The translations under genes were made by a program, and so were the position numbers. Positions 44,727 through 54,189 of a DNA stretch of 64,000 nt are shown here, one piece after another. Source of the stretch: Candidatus Blautia intestinigallinarum (GTDB lineage: Bacteria; Bacillota; Clostridia; Lachnospirales; Lachnospiraceae); NCBI GenBank assembly GCA_019112635.1, contig DXIX01000028.1, positions 47,971 to 111,970 on the forward strand, written 5' to 3'. Each line of letters opens with the position of its first letter. Within the stretch, counting starts at the first letter, position 1. Below the pieces are notes generated by a model. That model searched no databases and was not told where the DNA came from. It worked only from the letters and a program-made list of their open reading frames with translations.

Positions 44727-45599
44727 ATGAAAAAAGAAGAATTTTCCAGTTTAATCCAACTCCCATTTCTGCTGGACGGAGCCACCGGTTCCAACCTCAT
44801 GGCTGCCGGCATGCCCAGAGGAGTCTGCACTGAGACTTGGGTGCGGGATCATAAAGAAATCCTTGTAAATCTCCAAAAAGCCTACGTGGATGCAGGCAGT
44901 CAGGCGGTCTATGCCCCTACTTTCGGTGCCAACCGGATTAGTCTGTCCATGCACGGTCTGGAAAAAGAGGTGAAATCTCTCAATGAGATTCTGGTCTCCT
45001 ATTCCAGAGAAGCTGTGGGAGACCAAGCCTATGTAGTCGGTGATATCACCACCACCGGCAAGATGATGGCTCCCGCCGGCGATCTCTCCTATGAGCAGGC
45101 CTTCGAGACCTACCAGGAACAGATTTCCTGTCTCGCCGAAGTCGGCGTGGATTTCCTGGTGGCTGAGACCATGATCAGTATCGATGAGACACTGGCTGCT
45201 CTGGATGCGGCCCAGGCGGTCTGTGGCCTGCCTGTTCTGTGTTCCATGACCATTGAGTCTGACGGAAGTCTGTTCACCGGCGGTAATATTTTTGAGGCCG
45301 CCGCTGCCCTGGAAAGTGCCGGAGCTTCCGCCGTGGGAATCAACTGTTCTGTGGGCCCGGAGCAGCTGGAAGCGATTGTCCGCACACTGGCTTCCACCGT
45401 CAGTGTTCCCGTCATTGCCAAACCCAATGCCGGTATGCCTCAGATCGATGAGCAGGGCCAGGCAGTCTATTCCATGACTGCGCCGGATTTTGCCCGTCAT
45501 ATGAAGACTCTTGTGGATGCCGGAGCTTCCATCGTAGGAGGCTGCTGCGGAACCACACCGGAATTCATACGGTGTCTGGCTGATCTCTTAAAATCTTAA
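44727..45599 (+). CDS. Homocysteine S-methyltransferase family protein
   Basis: About 290 residues, a single Zn-dependent methyltransferase barrel as in the N-terminal domain of MetH. Zinc ligands are the Cys of GINCS and the two of GGCCGTTP. GAKxGTNL-type opening is seen as DGATGSNLMAAG. AAAGGAGG precedes ATG 44727, better than the in-frame start at 44709. It has no cobalamin-binding or folate domain, so it must use a separate methyl donor or corrinoid protein, or S-methylmethionine. A RACo-like activator is 3 kb away. The 3' end overlaps the convergent DUF362 gene by 12 bases. Confidence 0.88.
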   Translation: MKKEEFSSLIQLPFLLDGATGSNLMAAGMPRGVCTETWVRDHKEILVNLQKAYVDAGSQAVYAPTFGANRISLSMHGLEKEVKSLNEILVSYSREAVGDQAYVVGDITTTGKMMAPAGDLSYEQAFETYQEQISCLAEVGVDFLVAETMISIDETLAALDAAQAVCGLPVLCSMTIESDGSLFTGGNIFEAAAALESAGASAVGINCSVGPEQLEAIVRTLASTVSVPVIAKPNAGMPQIDEQGQAVYSMTAPDFARHMKTLVDAGASIVGGCCGTTPEFIRCLADLLKS

Positions 45600-46730
45600 T
45601 CCTTTCACACGGATTGCCTTCTGAGGGCACATCTCCTGACAGCAGAAGCATCGGATACATTTGCGATAATTGTATTCCGGTGCTTTTTTGCCTCTGAACT
45701 GCAGTGCCTTTCCCTCCACCGGGCAGCTCTGCACACAGATTCCGCAGCCGATACATTTCTCCTGGACAATATAAGGTCTTTTCTGAAAGATATGAAAGAA
45801 TTTCGCCATCCACACCCACCAGTCATTTTTCTCAGGTGTCCGGTCCACATCAAAGCCTGGATTTCCAAATCTTCGGACCGCTTCCTCCATGGAGATCTCT
45901 CCATCGGGGAGCAGTACACGGATCTGATCCGGCTGCCAGACTCCCAGTCCCATCTTCTCCCCCTGGTCATTGGTGGGAACCAGTCTGGGATCCAGATGAA
46001 TCAAGTGACAAAAGACGCTGTCCAGTGCCACCGGATCCCTCGACATGAGGATCACATTCATAGACACCGGATCTCCGGAGCCTGGTCCATTTCCCTCCAT
46101 TGCCACGATTCCGTCCATGATATACAGTCTCGGCTTCACATACTGATTGAGATCCACCAGCATCCTGGCGAAGCTGTGGGCGTCCGGATATTGGGTGTGC
46201 CCTTTTGCTTTGTAAAATCCATAGATACAGCCATACATATTCTTCACTGCACCAGTAATTCTCTCCAACTGATGAGTCTTCATCTTGCACAGATTGATCA
46301 CAGCGTCCGCCTCCTCCACCTGGGAGGCCATCATAAATTCCCGGGCCTGTCTGCCCTGGGGATATTCCCGGCGGACACCCTCATCAAAATCCACAATCGT
46401 CACCTGATGTCGCTCCAGAGCTTCATCCATTCCGGAGGCCTGCATGATTTTCCTGGTCGTGCCGGTTCCACAGGAATCTCCGGCCTTCACCTGATGACAT
46501 CCCGCTTCCTCCAACAACAGGGCGAAAGCCCCCATAACGGCAGGATGCGTTATGACGGCTTTCTCTGTCTCTGATTTTTTCAGCAAATTTGGTTTCAGCA
46601 AGATCTTTTCCTGTGGCTTTACTATGGAAGAAATTCCTCCCAGGAGATTCACTCCCGCATTCAACAGTTCCTTGATCTTCTCCTCCTCATAAGAATCACA
46701 GGGAAGAAGTACCACTTTGCTTTTTTCCAT
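45588..46730 (-). CDS. DUF362 protein with 2x[4Fe-4S] ferredoxin domain
   Basis: 380 residues. The N-terminal DUF362 domain has KPNLLKK and INLCKMKTHQLERITGAVKNMYG blocks; the C-terminal domain has two C-x2-C-x2-C-x3-C clusters (CIGCGICVQSCP and CIRCFCCQEMCP). Such proteins are predicted flavin- or iron-sulfur-linked redox proteins, function unsettled. It starts 20 bases after ptsI stop on the same strand and could end the long pot transcript. Its 3' end overlaps the homocysteine methyltransferase gene in convergent orientation. Confidence 0.88.
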   Translation of the reverse strand: MEKSKVVLLPCDSYEEEKIKELLNAGVNLLGGISSIVKPQEKILLKPNLLKKSETEKAVITHPAVMGAFALLLEEAGCHQVKAGDSCGTGTTRKIMQASGMDEALERHQVTIVDFDEGVRREYPQGRQAREFMMASQVEEADAVINLCKMKTHQLERITGAVKNMYGCIYGFYKAKGHTQYPDAHSFARMLVDLNQYVKPRLYIMDGIVAMEGNGPGSGDPVSMNVILMSRDPVALDSVFCHLIHLDPRLVPTNDQGEKMGLGVWQPDQIRVLLPDGEISMEEAVRRFGNPGFDVDRTPEKNDWWVWMAKFFHIFQKRPYIVQEKCIGCGICVQSCPVEGKALQFRGKKAPEYNYRKCIRCFCCQEMCPQKAIRVKGLRF

Positions 46731-46750
46731 TCTAATTCCTCTTGTGCTGT

Positions 46751-48373
46751 TTACATTTTCGTCAAGTCCAGATTCCGGACTGCCTTGCGCGCCGGAAGGA
46801 TGCAGGCAGGAGCCATGGACAACGCATCCACATTCAGCTTCAGGAAATAGGGAATCATTGCCTTCTCGGCAGCCAGCTCACCGCAGACCAGAACCTTCTT
46901 GCCTGCCTCATGCGTGGCCTTGATCACCATCTCCATCATGCGCAGAACCGCCGGATGATGCCGGTCGAATTTCTTCTCCAACTGAGGATTCTGGGCATCC
47001 ATGGCCAGCACATACTGTGTCAGGTCATTGGTCCCCAGGCTGATGAAATCGGCCTTCTGTGCCAGTTCGGGAATGATCATCGCCGCAGCCGGTGTCTCCA
47101 CCATGATACCGTTGGGGATATCCTTGTAGGGAATCTCCCTCTGGCTCAGACTCTCCTTCACCTCAGACACAATCTTCCAGATCTCTTCCACTTCTCTCAT
47201 GGAAGTAATCATAGGATACATAATCGACAGATTTCCATAAATACTGGCCCGGTAAATCGCCCGGATCTGTGCGCGGAACATCTTCTTGCGGTCCAGGCAG
47301 ACCCGGATTCCCCGGTTTCCCATGGCAGGGTTCAGTTCCTGGGGAAGATCCATATAGCTGGCCTGCTTATCGGCTCCCAGATCCACCGTCCGGATCACCA
47401 CCTTACGGTCTCCCATAGTCTGGGCCACCTGGCGGTATACCCGGTACAGTTCTCCCTCTCTGGGATAATTCTCTCTTCCCAGATACTGGAATTCACTTCT
47501 CAAAAGCCCGATGCCTGACGCCCCGTTCGACAACACACTGTCCAGATCTTCCAGATTAGCGATGTTCGCCAGCAGCTCCACTTTGGTGCCATCTTTTGTG
47601 ACATCTTTCGCATCCCTCAACTTCAGAAGTTCTGCCTGTTTTTTCTGATCCCTCTGCTGTTTGTCCCGGTATACCCTGAGAGTATCCTCATCCGGCTCTA
47701 CATACAGGGTTCCATTGTATCCATCCACAATTCCTGTGCATCCATCCCACTCTGCGTCCACGCTCACACCGATCAGCACCGGTATGTTGATAGTCTTTGC
47801 CAGGATGGAAGTGTGTGAGATCGGAGATCCCTGTTTGGTCACGATGGCCAGCAGTTTCTTCTGATCCATCTCCACCACATGAGCCGGTGAGAGTTCCCGG
47901 GACACCAGGATCACGGGATCTTCTCCCTGAATCCGATCCTTGCTGATACTGTCCAGGATTCCGATCAGTCTTTCTGACAGATACCGGATACTCTCCACCC
48001 GGGATTTCACATAGGCATCATCCAGCTTTGCGAAAGTGGTGGACAATTCATCTTTCGTGGTCGCAATGGCGTAAGATACGTTTACTTTTTCGGATACCAC
48101 CATGCTCTCAATCGCCCGGATAAAACTGCTGTTCTCCAAAAGCTGTATATAGGTTTCCATCTGCCGCGGACCTCTTCCCAGTTCCGCCTGCTCTTTGCGG
48201 TTCCACTCCTGAAGTTCCTCGATGGCTTTCTTTCTTGCTTTCTGAAAACGAACCAGCTCTTTCTCCGTATCTGTGATCGTATACTTTCTGATATTCTGGT
48301 CGTATCCCCGGTAATACTGTATCTTTCCAATGGCTATTCCTGGAAAAGTTCCCATTCCATGATAGACATCCAT
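46751..48373 (-). CDS. ptsI: PTS enzyme I (phosphoenolpyruvate-protein phosphotransferase)
   Basis: 540 residues. The N-terminal HPr-binding helical domain is followed by the phosphohistidine domain with QGSPISHTSILA (His187), a slightly altered form of the common GGxTSHxAI motif, then the PEP-binding barrel with GLLRSEFQYL, NRGIRVCLD and FISLGTNDLTQY, and a C-terminal VCGELA motif with the catalytic Cys. It passes phosphate from PEP to HPr. No HPr gene is next to it; the upstream genes are potABCD, which is unusual. The start has GTGGGGGTG upstream; AAAGGA abuts it. Confidence 0.9.
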   Translation of the reverse strand: MDVYHGMGTFPGIAIGKIQYYRGYDQNIRKYTITDTEKELVRFQKARKKAIEELQEWNRKEQAELGRGPRQMETYIQLLENSSFIRAIESMVVSEKVNVSYAIATTKDELSTTFAKLDDAYVKSRVESIRYLSERLIGILDSISKDRIQGEDPVILVSRELSPAHVVEMDQKKLLAIVTKQGSPISHTSILAKTINIPVLIGVSVDAEWDGCTGIVDGYNGTLYVEPDEDTLRVYRDKQQRDQKKQAELLKLRDAKDVTKDGTKVELLANIANLEDLDSVLSNGASGIGLLRSEFQYLGRENYPREGELYRVYRQVAQTMGDRKVVIRTVDLGADKQASYMDLPQELNPAMGNRGIRVCLDRKKMFRAQIRAIYRASIYGNLSIMYPMITSMREVEEIWKIVSEVKESLSQREIPYKDIPNGIMVETPAAAMIIPELAQKADFISLGTNDLTQYVLAMDAQNPQLEKKFDRHHPAVLRMMEMVIKATHEAGKKVLVCGELAAEKAMIPYFLKLNVDALSMAPACILPARKAVRNLDLTKM

Positions 48374-48423
48374 TCCTTTGTCACCCCCACTTGACGAAGT
48401 ATTCCTACTTTGCTCTTGTTTTT

Positions 48424-49476
48424 TTAATCGCAGGCAGCCTTGAATTCGGTCCAGTTTTTATTGTACTGGGTATCTGCCTCTTCACTCACGTTCTGTACAA
48501 TCTCAGCGTTGTGAACCGTGTCCGGAACCACCAGATTCGGATCTACCAGATCATCTGCCGCCTGGTTGGTACAGTAATATCCAATGCTGTTAAAGCACTG
48601 AGCCGCAACCTCCGGCTCCAGGATATAGTTGATAAACTGATAAGCCGCATCTTTGTTCGGGGCCTGTGACGGGATGAACATATTCATCACTCCGAATCCC
48701 AGTCCTTCTTCCGGATATACAACCTTCAGATCCGGGTTGGCAGCCAGAGCCTGAGTAACCTGAGATGTATAGAGGAATCCAACGCTTGCCTCCCCGTTCA
48801 GAAGCGCATTCTGTGTGTTGTCATCCTGAATCAGACGTACATTCGGCGCAAGCTCCAGCAATTTCTGTCCCGTCTCCTCAATCACAGACACATCTTCCTC
48901 GTTCATGCTGCGTCCCATGGAGAGCTGGGTGATTCCATTGATTACACGGTAATTGGCAATCAGCGCCACACTGTCCTCCAAAGACGGATCCCACAGGTCT
49001 TTGTATCCTTTGATGTCCACATCCACCTGCTCCGGATCATAGACAATCAGCGGAATTCCGGATCCGTAAGGTACGGTATACGCATCTTCCGGATCATAGA
49101 ACTGGCCCTGGAACAGCGGATTGATATTCTCAAAGTTGCTCAGCTTTTCTTTGTCCAGCTCCTCAGCCAGCCCTTCCTGGATTACAGTCTCCAGAATATA
49201 GTCGTCCGCAATGACCACGTCATAGTCACCGCCCTCTGCCTGAGATAATTTCTCCAGCATGGTCTCATCTGTGTCAAAGTTTGAATAGATAATCTTGATT
49301 CCGGTCTCTTCCTCAAATCCGTCCAGAACTTCCTGTGGAAACATCCCTTCCCAGGTATACAGCACCAGCTCTCCTCCATCGGAATCTGAACTTCCGGAAC
49401 CACCGGAACAGCCGCTCAATACCGCCGTTCCCATCAACACAGCTCCCAACACTCCTGATAAAACTTTTCTTTTCAT
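48424..49476 (-). CDS. potD: Polyamine-type ABC substrate-binding lipoprotein PotD
   Basis: About 350 residues. A lipoprotein signal ends at VLSGC (about 17-21), followed by a Ser/Gly tether, then the PotD/PotF fold (LVLYTWEGMFPQEVLDGFEEETGIKIIYSNFDTDETMLEKL). AAGGAGG precedes ATG 49476; an upstream in-frame ATG (49521) lies inside potC. Typical polyamine contacts (Trp, Asp, Glu) are broadly present, but the operon also has a D-aminoacylase-like gene, so another substrate cannot be ruled out. Located outside the membrane. Confidence 0.9.
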   Translation of the reverse strand: MKRKVLSGVLGAVLMGTAVLSGCSGGSGSSDSDGGELVLYTWEGMFPQEVLDGFEEETGIKIIYSNFDTDETMLEKLSQAEGGDYDVVIADDYILETVIQEGLAEELDKEKLSNFENINPLFQGQFYDPEDAYTVPYGSGIPLIVYDPEQVDVDIKGYKDLWDPSLEDSVALIANYRVINGITQLSMGRSMNEEDVSVIEETGQKLLELAPNVRLIQDDNTQNALLNGEASVGFLYTSQVTQALAANPDLKVVYPEEGLGFGVMNMFIPSQAPNKDAAYQFINYILEPEVAAQCFNSIGYYCTNQAADDLVDPNLVVPDTVHNAEIVQNVSEEADTQYNKNWTEFKAACD

Positions 49477-49492
49477 TTCATCCTCCTTTATT

Positions 49493-50296
49493 TTATATTT
49501 CCTGCTTCTTCTCTGATACATCTCTCCCGCTCAGTTTCCGAACCAGGGAATAAACAAATAAGATTACGATACTCGCAATTAACATCAGCGTACACAAAGC
49601 ATTGATCTCCGGCGTCACCCCGGTCTTCATCTGGGTGTAGACCCGGATCGGCAGAGTACTCAGTCTCGGCCCGTTGATGAAGACACTGATTACCACATCA
49701 TCCATGGACATGGCAAAAGCCAGAAGGGCTCCGGAGAACACTGCCGGCATAATCAGCGGCAGAGTAATGTCGAAGAACGTTCTCATGGGAGATGCCCCCA
49801 GGTCCATGGCAGCCTCCTCCAGAGATTTATCCATTCCCACAAGTCTTGCCTTGACTTCCATCAATATATACGGGATACAAAACACTGTATGTCCGATTAA
49901 CAGTGTCACCATTCCGAAAGGTAAATTCAATCTGGAGAAAAATGCCAGGAATACCATACCCAGAATAATCTCCGGAATCATCAAAGGCAGCAAGGAGACA
50001 TATTCCAAAAGTCCCTTGCTCTTATAATGTAATTGAGACAGTCCCACTGCTCCCAGTGTTCCAATCACTGCGGACAGAAGACAGCTTAACACTCCCAGAA
50101 TCAGACTGTTGACCAGTGCCTCCATCAGGGTGTCATCCTGAAACAGAGTCTCATACCACTGGAGGGAGAATCCTTCCCAGCTCACAGTCAGTCTGGAATT
50201 GTTGAAAGAAAAGATCACAACCACCAATATGGGAAGGTACATAATCAGAAAGACCAAAGCCAGATACAGGTTTGATAATTTTGAATTCTTTTTCAA
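49493..50296 (-). CDS. potC: Polyamine-type ABC permease PotC
   Basis: 267 residues with six membrane helices and the EAA loop (LEEAAMDLGASPMRTFFDITLPLIMP). It pairs with PotB. Its start overlaps the potB stop by four bases (ATGA). The potD start follows 16 bases after its stop. Confidence 0.92.
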   Translation of the reverse strand: MKKNSKLSNLYLALVFLIMYLPILVVVIFSFNNSRLTVSWEGFSLQWYETLFQDDTLMEALVNSLILGVLSCLLSAVIGTLGAVGLSQLHYKSKGLLEYVSLLPLMIPEIILGMVFLAFFSRLNLPFGMVTLLIGHTVFCIPYILMEVKARLVGMDKSLEEAAMDLGASPMRTFFDITLPLIMPAVFSGALLAFAMSMDDVVISVFINGPRLSTLPIRVYTQMKTGVTPEINALCTLMLIASIVILFVYSLVRKLSGRDVSEKKQEI

Positions 50297-51147
50297 TGCA
50301 GTCCCTCCAGTTCTCTCACATTCGTCAGTCTCCGGTACAGATAGATCATCAGACTGGTCAGAATCGTCAGCACCACTGCCAGCGCCGCCGCGAACGGCCA
50401 GTTGCTGCCCCGGGTCATCTGATCCTGAATCAGGCTTCCCACCAGGACAATCTTATTCCCGCCAAGGATATCCGCGATGAAGAACAGTCCCATCGACGGT
50501 ATGAAGGTGAGAACCACTCCTGAGAGCAGTCCCGGCAGAGTCAGCTTCAGCGTGACTGTGCGAAATGTCTGAAATGCCGTGGCTCCCAGATCACGGGACG
50601 CTTCAATCAAAGACCAGTCCAGCTTCTCCGCGCTGGAGTACACCGACAGAATCATAAACGGCAGAAGCACATAGATCATACCGATGACAATCGCCGGATA
50701 ACTGTACAGAATCTTCAGCGGTTCCTTGATAAGCCCAAGCTTCATCAGAACACCATTCAGCATTCCCTTGGTCTGTAAAATGATAATCCATCCATACAGA
50801 CGAATCAGGGAATTCAGCCAGAAGGGGAGCATCAGAAGCAGCATCGCTTTTGATTTCCATTTCTCTGACAGCTTCGCCATGAAATACCCGAACGGATATC
50901 CGATCAGAATAATAATCAGTGTGCTGGTGATAGCCAGCTGGAATGACTGGGTAAAAGTCTGAAGATACACCGGCTCCAGAATCCTGGAATAATTCTCCAA
51001 AGTCAGCTTCCAGGTCACCCCGTATCCCTCGTTGTTTGTGGCAAAACTCAATGCCACCATGTAGATCAACGGCCCCGCCACGAAAACAACGGTGAATAAA
51101 AACAAAGGAAGGGACATGATCAGTCCTCTTTGATTTCTTTTTTTCAT
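50293..51147 (-). CDS. potB: Polyamine-type ABC permease PotB
   Basis: About 284 residues, six membrane helices, EAA loop LIEASRDLGATAFQTFRTVTL. ATG 51147 overlaps the potA stop (ATGA), with AGGAG nine bases upstream; an ATG at 51153 is too close to that site. Partner of PotC in the membrane channel. Confidence 0.92.
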   Translation of the reverse strand: MKKRNQRGLIMSLPLFLFTVVFVAGPLIYMVALSFATNNEGYGVTWKLTLENYSRILEPVYLQTFTQSFQLAITSTLIIILIGYPFGYFMAKLSEKWKSKAMLLLMLPFWLNSLIRLYGWIIILQTKGMLNGVLMKLGLIKEPLKILYSYPAIVIGMIYVLLPFMILSVYSSAEKLDWSLIEASRDLGATAFQTFRTVTLKLTLPGLLSGVVLTFIPSMGLFFIADILGGNKIVLVGSLIQDQMTRGSNWPFAAALAVVLTILTSLMIYLYRRLTNVRELEGLH

Positions 51148-52220
51148 GCGCATTTACTCCTGTCCACCAGAACTGCCTGGCTGGATTCCCAGCGAAAGCA
51201 GATTCTCTGTCCTACTTTTACATTTGCGTCGATACCATACCGGCTGGAGATCAGGACATTGCCGTCATCCAGTCTGAGAGTCATGCGCAGAAGGCCTCCG
51301 GCGAAAGTCTTCTCCTCCACCGTCGCCTCAAGTCCGCATCCGCAGTCCTCATCCAGATCGATGTTCTCACTGCGCACAGCCATTGTGACTTCCTCTCCGC
51401 TGTGCACCGTTTCTCCGCAGGCGTCCACCAACGCTTTTCCCCCGCAGGTTTTTACCAGAATTTTGTCATCCACCATGCGGTCCACCACACCTTTGATGAT
51501 GTTGGCATTCCCCACAAAAGTGGCCACATAACTGGTCTTCGGATGGTTGTAAATCTCATCGGGAGTTCCGATCTGTTCAAAAACTCCGCGGTTCATCACC
51601 ACGATCCGGTCTGACATGTTGATGGCCTCTTCCTGATCGTGGGTAATATAGATAAAAGTAATTCCCAGACGTTTCTGCAGCTTCTTCAGCTCTGCCTGCA
51701 TGGCTCTGCGCAGCTGCAGATCCAGAGCGCCCAAAGGCTCGTCCAGCAGAAGGACCTTCGGGTTATTGATCAGAGCCCTGGCGATGGCCACTCTCTGCTT
51801 CTGTCCTCCGGAAAGCTCAGATGGCTTTCTCTTCTCAAATCCCTCCAGCTGAACCAGTTTGAGCATCTCGCTGACTCTCGTCTTGATCTCGTTCTTTGGA
51901 ACCTTTTTGATCTTCAGCCCGTATCCCACATTGTCAGCCACCGTCATATGCGGAAAGAGCGCGTAGTTCTGGAATACCGTGTTGACATCCCTCTTATTCG
52001 GATCCAGTCTGGTCACATCTTTTCCCTCGAGAATCACCTGTCCCTCGTCGGGTGTCTCCAGACCCGCGATAATACGGAGTGTCGTCGTCTTGCCGCAGCC
52101 GGAAGATCCGAGAAACGTGATGAATTCTCCCTCTTCTATGGATAAGTTGATTCCCTCCAGAACCTCAACTCCGTCAAATTGTTTTCTTATATTTTTTATC
52201 TCCAATAAGATCTTGCCCAT
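51144..52220 (-). CDS. potA: Polyamine-type ABC ATPase PotA
   Basis: 358 residues. Walker A GSSGCGKTT, signature LSGGQKQR, Walker B VLLLDEPLGALD, followed by a C-terminal TOBE domain (about 270-355). AGTAGGAG precedes ATG 52220. It is 12 bases downstream of the D-aminoacylase-like gene, so both are in one transcript. It powers PotBC uptake. Confidence 0.93.
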   Translation of the reverse strand: MGKILLEIKNIRKQFDGVEVLEGINLSIEEGEFITFLGSSGCGKTTTLRIIAGLETPDEGQVILEGKDVTRLDPNKRDVNTVFQNYALFPHMTVADNVGYGLKIKKVPKNEIKTRVSEMLKLVQLEGFEKRKPSELSGGQKQRVAIARALINNPKVLLLDEPLGALDLQLRRAMQAELKKLQKRLGITFIYITHDQEEAINMSDRIVVMNRGVFEQIGTPDEIYNHPKTSYVATFVGNANIIKGVVDRMVDDKILVKTCGGKALVDACGETVHSGEEVTMAVRSENIDLDEDCGCGLEATVEEKTFAGGLLRMTLRLDDGNVLISSRYGIDANVKVGQRICFRWESSQAVLVDRSKCA

Positions 52221-52232
52221 GATCTCTATCTC

Positions 52233-53582
52233 CTACTTTCTGATTATTCTTCCGCAGCGCCGCCCGGTATATTCACCATTACATACCGTCAGACAGCCAT
52301 TCACCAGCACATATGGAATTCCGTCCGGTTTCGCGTCCGGTTTTCCCCTGTGAGGATAATCTGACCGATCCCTGATCGTTGCCGGGTCGAAAATTGTCAG
52401 GTCTGCGTCCTTTCCTTTTTCAATGGAACCTTTCTGATCAAATCCGAAGACTCTGGCCGGAAGAAGTGTTGCCTTGTATACTGCCTCCTCCAAAGTCAGA
52501 AGCTTTTTCTCCCTGACCATCTTGCGGAAATATCTCGGGTAAGTCCCTGCAATCTGAGGATGCCCTTCTCCCTCAGCGTAAGCGCCAATGTCGGTGGAAG
52601 GCATCACATAGGGTTTGACCAGGCAGTCGTAGACCTCCTGTTCCTTTCCCTCAAAACAGATGATTGCCTCGCACGGATGTTTTTCCTTCATATGATAATA
52701 GAGTTCTTCTGTCATCACACTTCCTGTATGCTCTCCTGTGGCCACAATCATCTGGTCCCATCTCCAATGACTGTTTTGAATGTTTTGGAGATCAAAGGTC
52801 GCTGTATTAAAGTAAGTCGTCCAGTTCGTATACATACCACTGTCCAACTGAATATTCAGATTTTCTTTCATAGCCTTCTCAACCATGCGAAGGCCTTCTT
52901 CCACCAGTCCGTTGCAATACTGGTAGACAAAGTGAGAAATTAAAATATGTACTCCGGTCTTTCTCGCGACCTGGAATAACTCGTACAAAGAATACATATC
53001 TTTATCTGTCAGAAGCCTGGTATGTACCGGACAGATCTTATCATATTCCTTACATACCTGTGCCAGCGCAATCACTTCATCCAGACTGCTGCCTGGAACA
53101 TAATCCAGACCGAATGAGATACCGCAGGCGCCTTCCTGCAGTGCTTTTCTCGCAAGCTGCGTCATTGTCCGAATCTGTTCTTCTGTCGCCGGTTTATACC
53201 GGTCCAGAGCACCGGCTTCCTCCCGCAAGGCAGTCTCATGGCCGATCAGCATCGCCTGATTCACAGGAAAACCCAGACTTTCCTGATTCCTGAAAAAATC
53301 ACCGATACTGGACGGGGAACATCCGCAGTTGCCGCCCACGGTGGTTGTGATTCCCTGATATGCGGAGAGTATTCCAGCATAATCATTTCCATCCACATGG
53401 CCGTGGACATCGATAAATCCCGGCGCAACCGTCAGACCATCCGCCCAAATGACCTCCTGGGCCTCCAGAGGAGTCTCACTGATCTCGACGATTCTTCCAT
53501 TTTCAATCCCCAGATTTCTGCGATGTCTCGTTCCTCGTATAACATCCACAACAATTCCGCCATTAATCGCTGTTGTCAACAT
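52233..53582 (-). CDS. N-acyl-D-amino-acid deacylase-like amidohydrolase
   Basis: 449 residues, a metal-dependent amidohydrolase. The HxH metal motif is FIDVHGHVD (about 56-64), a conserved cysteine lies in TVGGNCGCSPSS (about 80-91), and further ligands in CPVHTR, LISHF and STDIG. These match N-acyl-D-amino-acid deacylases (D-aminoacylase), though dihydroorotase-like or acyl-peptide substrates are possible. The ribosome site before ATG 53582 is weak. It is first in a run with potABCD and ptsI, suggesting the imported compound may be an acylated amine or amino acid (inference). Confidence 0.85.
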   Translation of the reverse strand: MLTTAINGGIVVDVIRGTRHRRNLGIENGRIVEISETPLEAQEVIWADGLTVAPGFIDVHGHVDGNDYAGILSAYQGITTTVGGNCGCSPSSIGDFFRNQESLGFPVNQAMLIGHETALREEAGALDRYKPATEEQIRTMTQLARKALQEGACGISFGLDYVPGSSLDEVIALAQVCKEYDKICPVHTRLLTDKDMYSLYELFQVARKTGVHILISHFVYQYCNGLVEEGLRMVEKAMKENLNIQLDSGMYTNWTTYFNTATFDLQNIQNSHWRWDQMIVATGEHTGSVMTEELYYHMKEKHPCEAIICFEGKEQEVYDCLVKPYVMPSTDIGAYAEGEGHPQIAGTYPRYFRKMVREKKLLTLEEAVYKATLLPARVFGFDQKGSIEKGKDADLTIFDPATIRDRSDYPHRGKPDAKPDGIPYVLVNGCLTVCNGEYTGRRCGRIIRK

Positions 53583-53630
53583 TACACCATCTACTCACTT
53601 TCTTTTGTATATTTTGGTTTTCACCCCTAA

Positions 53631-54018
53631 CTATGAAAACGATGTTTTCTTTGCAGCTTTCTCACATAATAGCACCAGGAACAGTTCTCCATCTCTGGAA
53701 AACAGCAAAAAAAGATACGGACCCATACTGCACATCCTCTCCATGATAGAGATGGTGCCTGTACAGATAATATCTGTGCCTGGTGTCCGCATGCCTTATG
53801 CCACTGATGTGGCCGCTCTGTCATCAGACACCTCGGCATCCAATGGCAGTTCAGTTCCCTGATCTCACCTTTGCCGGTCCATCCTGTTCCATCCACTCCG
53901 CGCGTACTCCAGTATGCGCAAGGGAAGCATGAACACGCAGTTCCAGTCCACGCAAAAAATCTGCAACTATCGCTGCAGTTCTGTCTTCGTAAAGTTTTCC
54001 TTGCTTCCGGTCATTCAT
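53631..54018 (-). pseudogene. Decayed gene of unknown function
   Basis: A good ribosome site (AAGGAG) precedes ATG 54018, opening a 55-codon frame (stop at 53851) that looks protein-like: MNDRKQGKLYEDRTAAIV then a helix-rich stretch. A shift near 53860 continues as TELPLDAEVSDDRAATSVA, then TAA at about 53788, and the same frame resumes as GMRTPGTDIICTGTISIMER to a TAG at 53631. The pieces read like one coherent protein of about 125 residues broken by a frameshift and a stop. I do not recognise the family. It sits before the D-aminoacylase gene and behind an operator-type promoter. Confidence 0.5.
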
Positions 54019-54056
54019 CTGCGTGTCTCCTTCCGTACCAAATGTGAACTGGAACT

Positions 54057-54085
54057 ATTCTATCATAAGTAGCACTTACTTACAA
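54057..54085 (-). promoter_or_regulatory. Promoter with palindromic operator in the spacer
   Basis: TTGTAA (54080-54085), 17-base spacer, TAGAAT (54057-54062) on the minus strand. The spacer holds the perfect inverted repeat TAAGT-AGC-ACTTA at 54066-54078, a classical repressor position. It would drive the decayed ORF and possibly the deacylase-pot operon. Confidence 0.6.
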
Positions 54086-54140
54086 GAGCAGACCTTACTC
54101 TGCCGGAAAATTTTACACACAGACAAACCGCAAAGTATAC

Positions 54141-54165
54141 AAAAAGCATCCCAAAACGGGATGCT
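54141..54165 (-). terminator. Terminator of tRNA-Thr
   Basis: GCATCCC pairs with GGGATGC around an AAAAC-type loop, followed on the minus strand by a U5 run. Confidence 0.85.
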
Positions 54166-54189
54166 TCTCTGCTATGCTCTTATAAAAAA

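Noticed and set aside
53449-53862. Plus-strand frame opposite the start of the deacylase and the decayed ORF
   Set aside because: Spans two minus-strand features and has no ribosome site; it is a reverse-frame reading.
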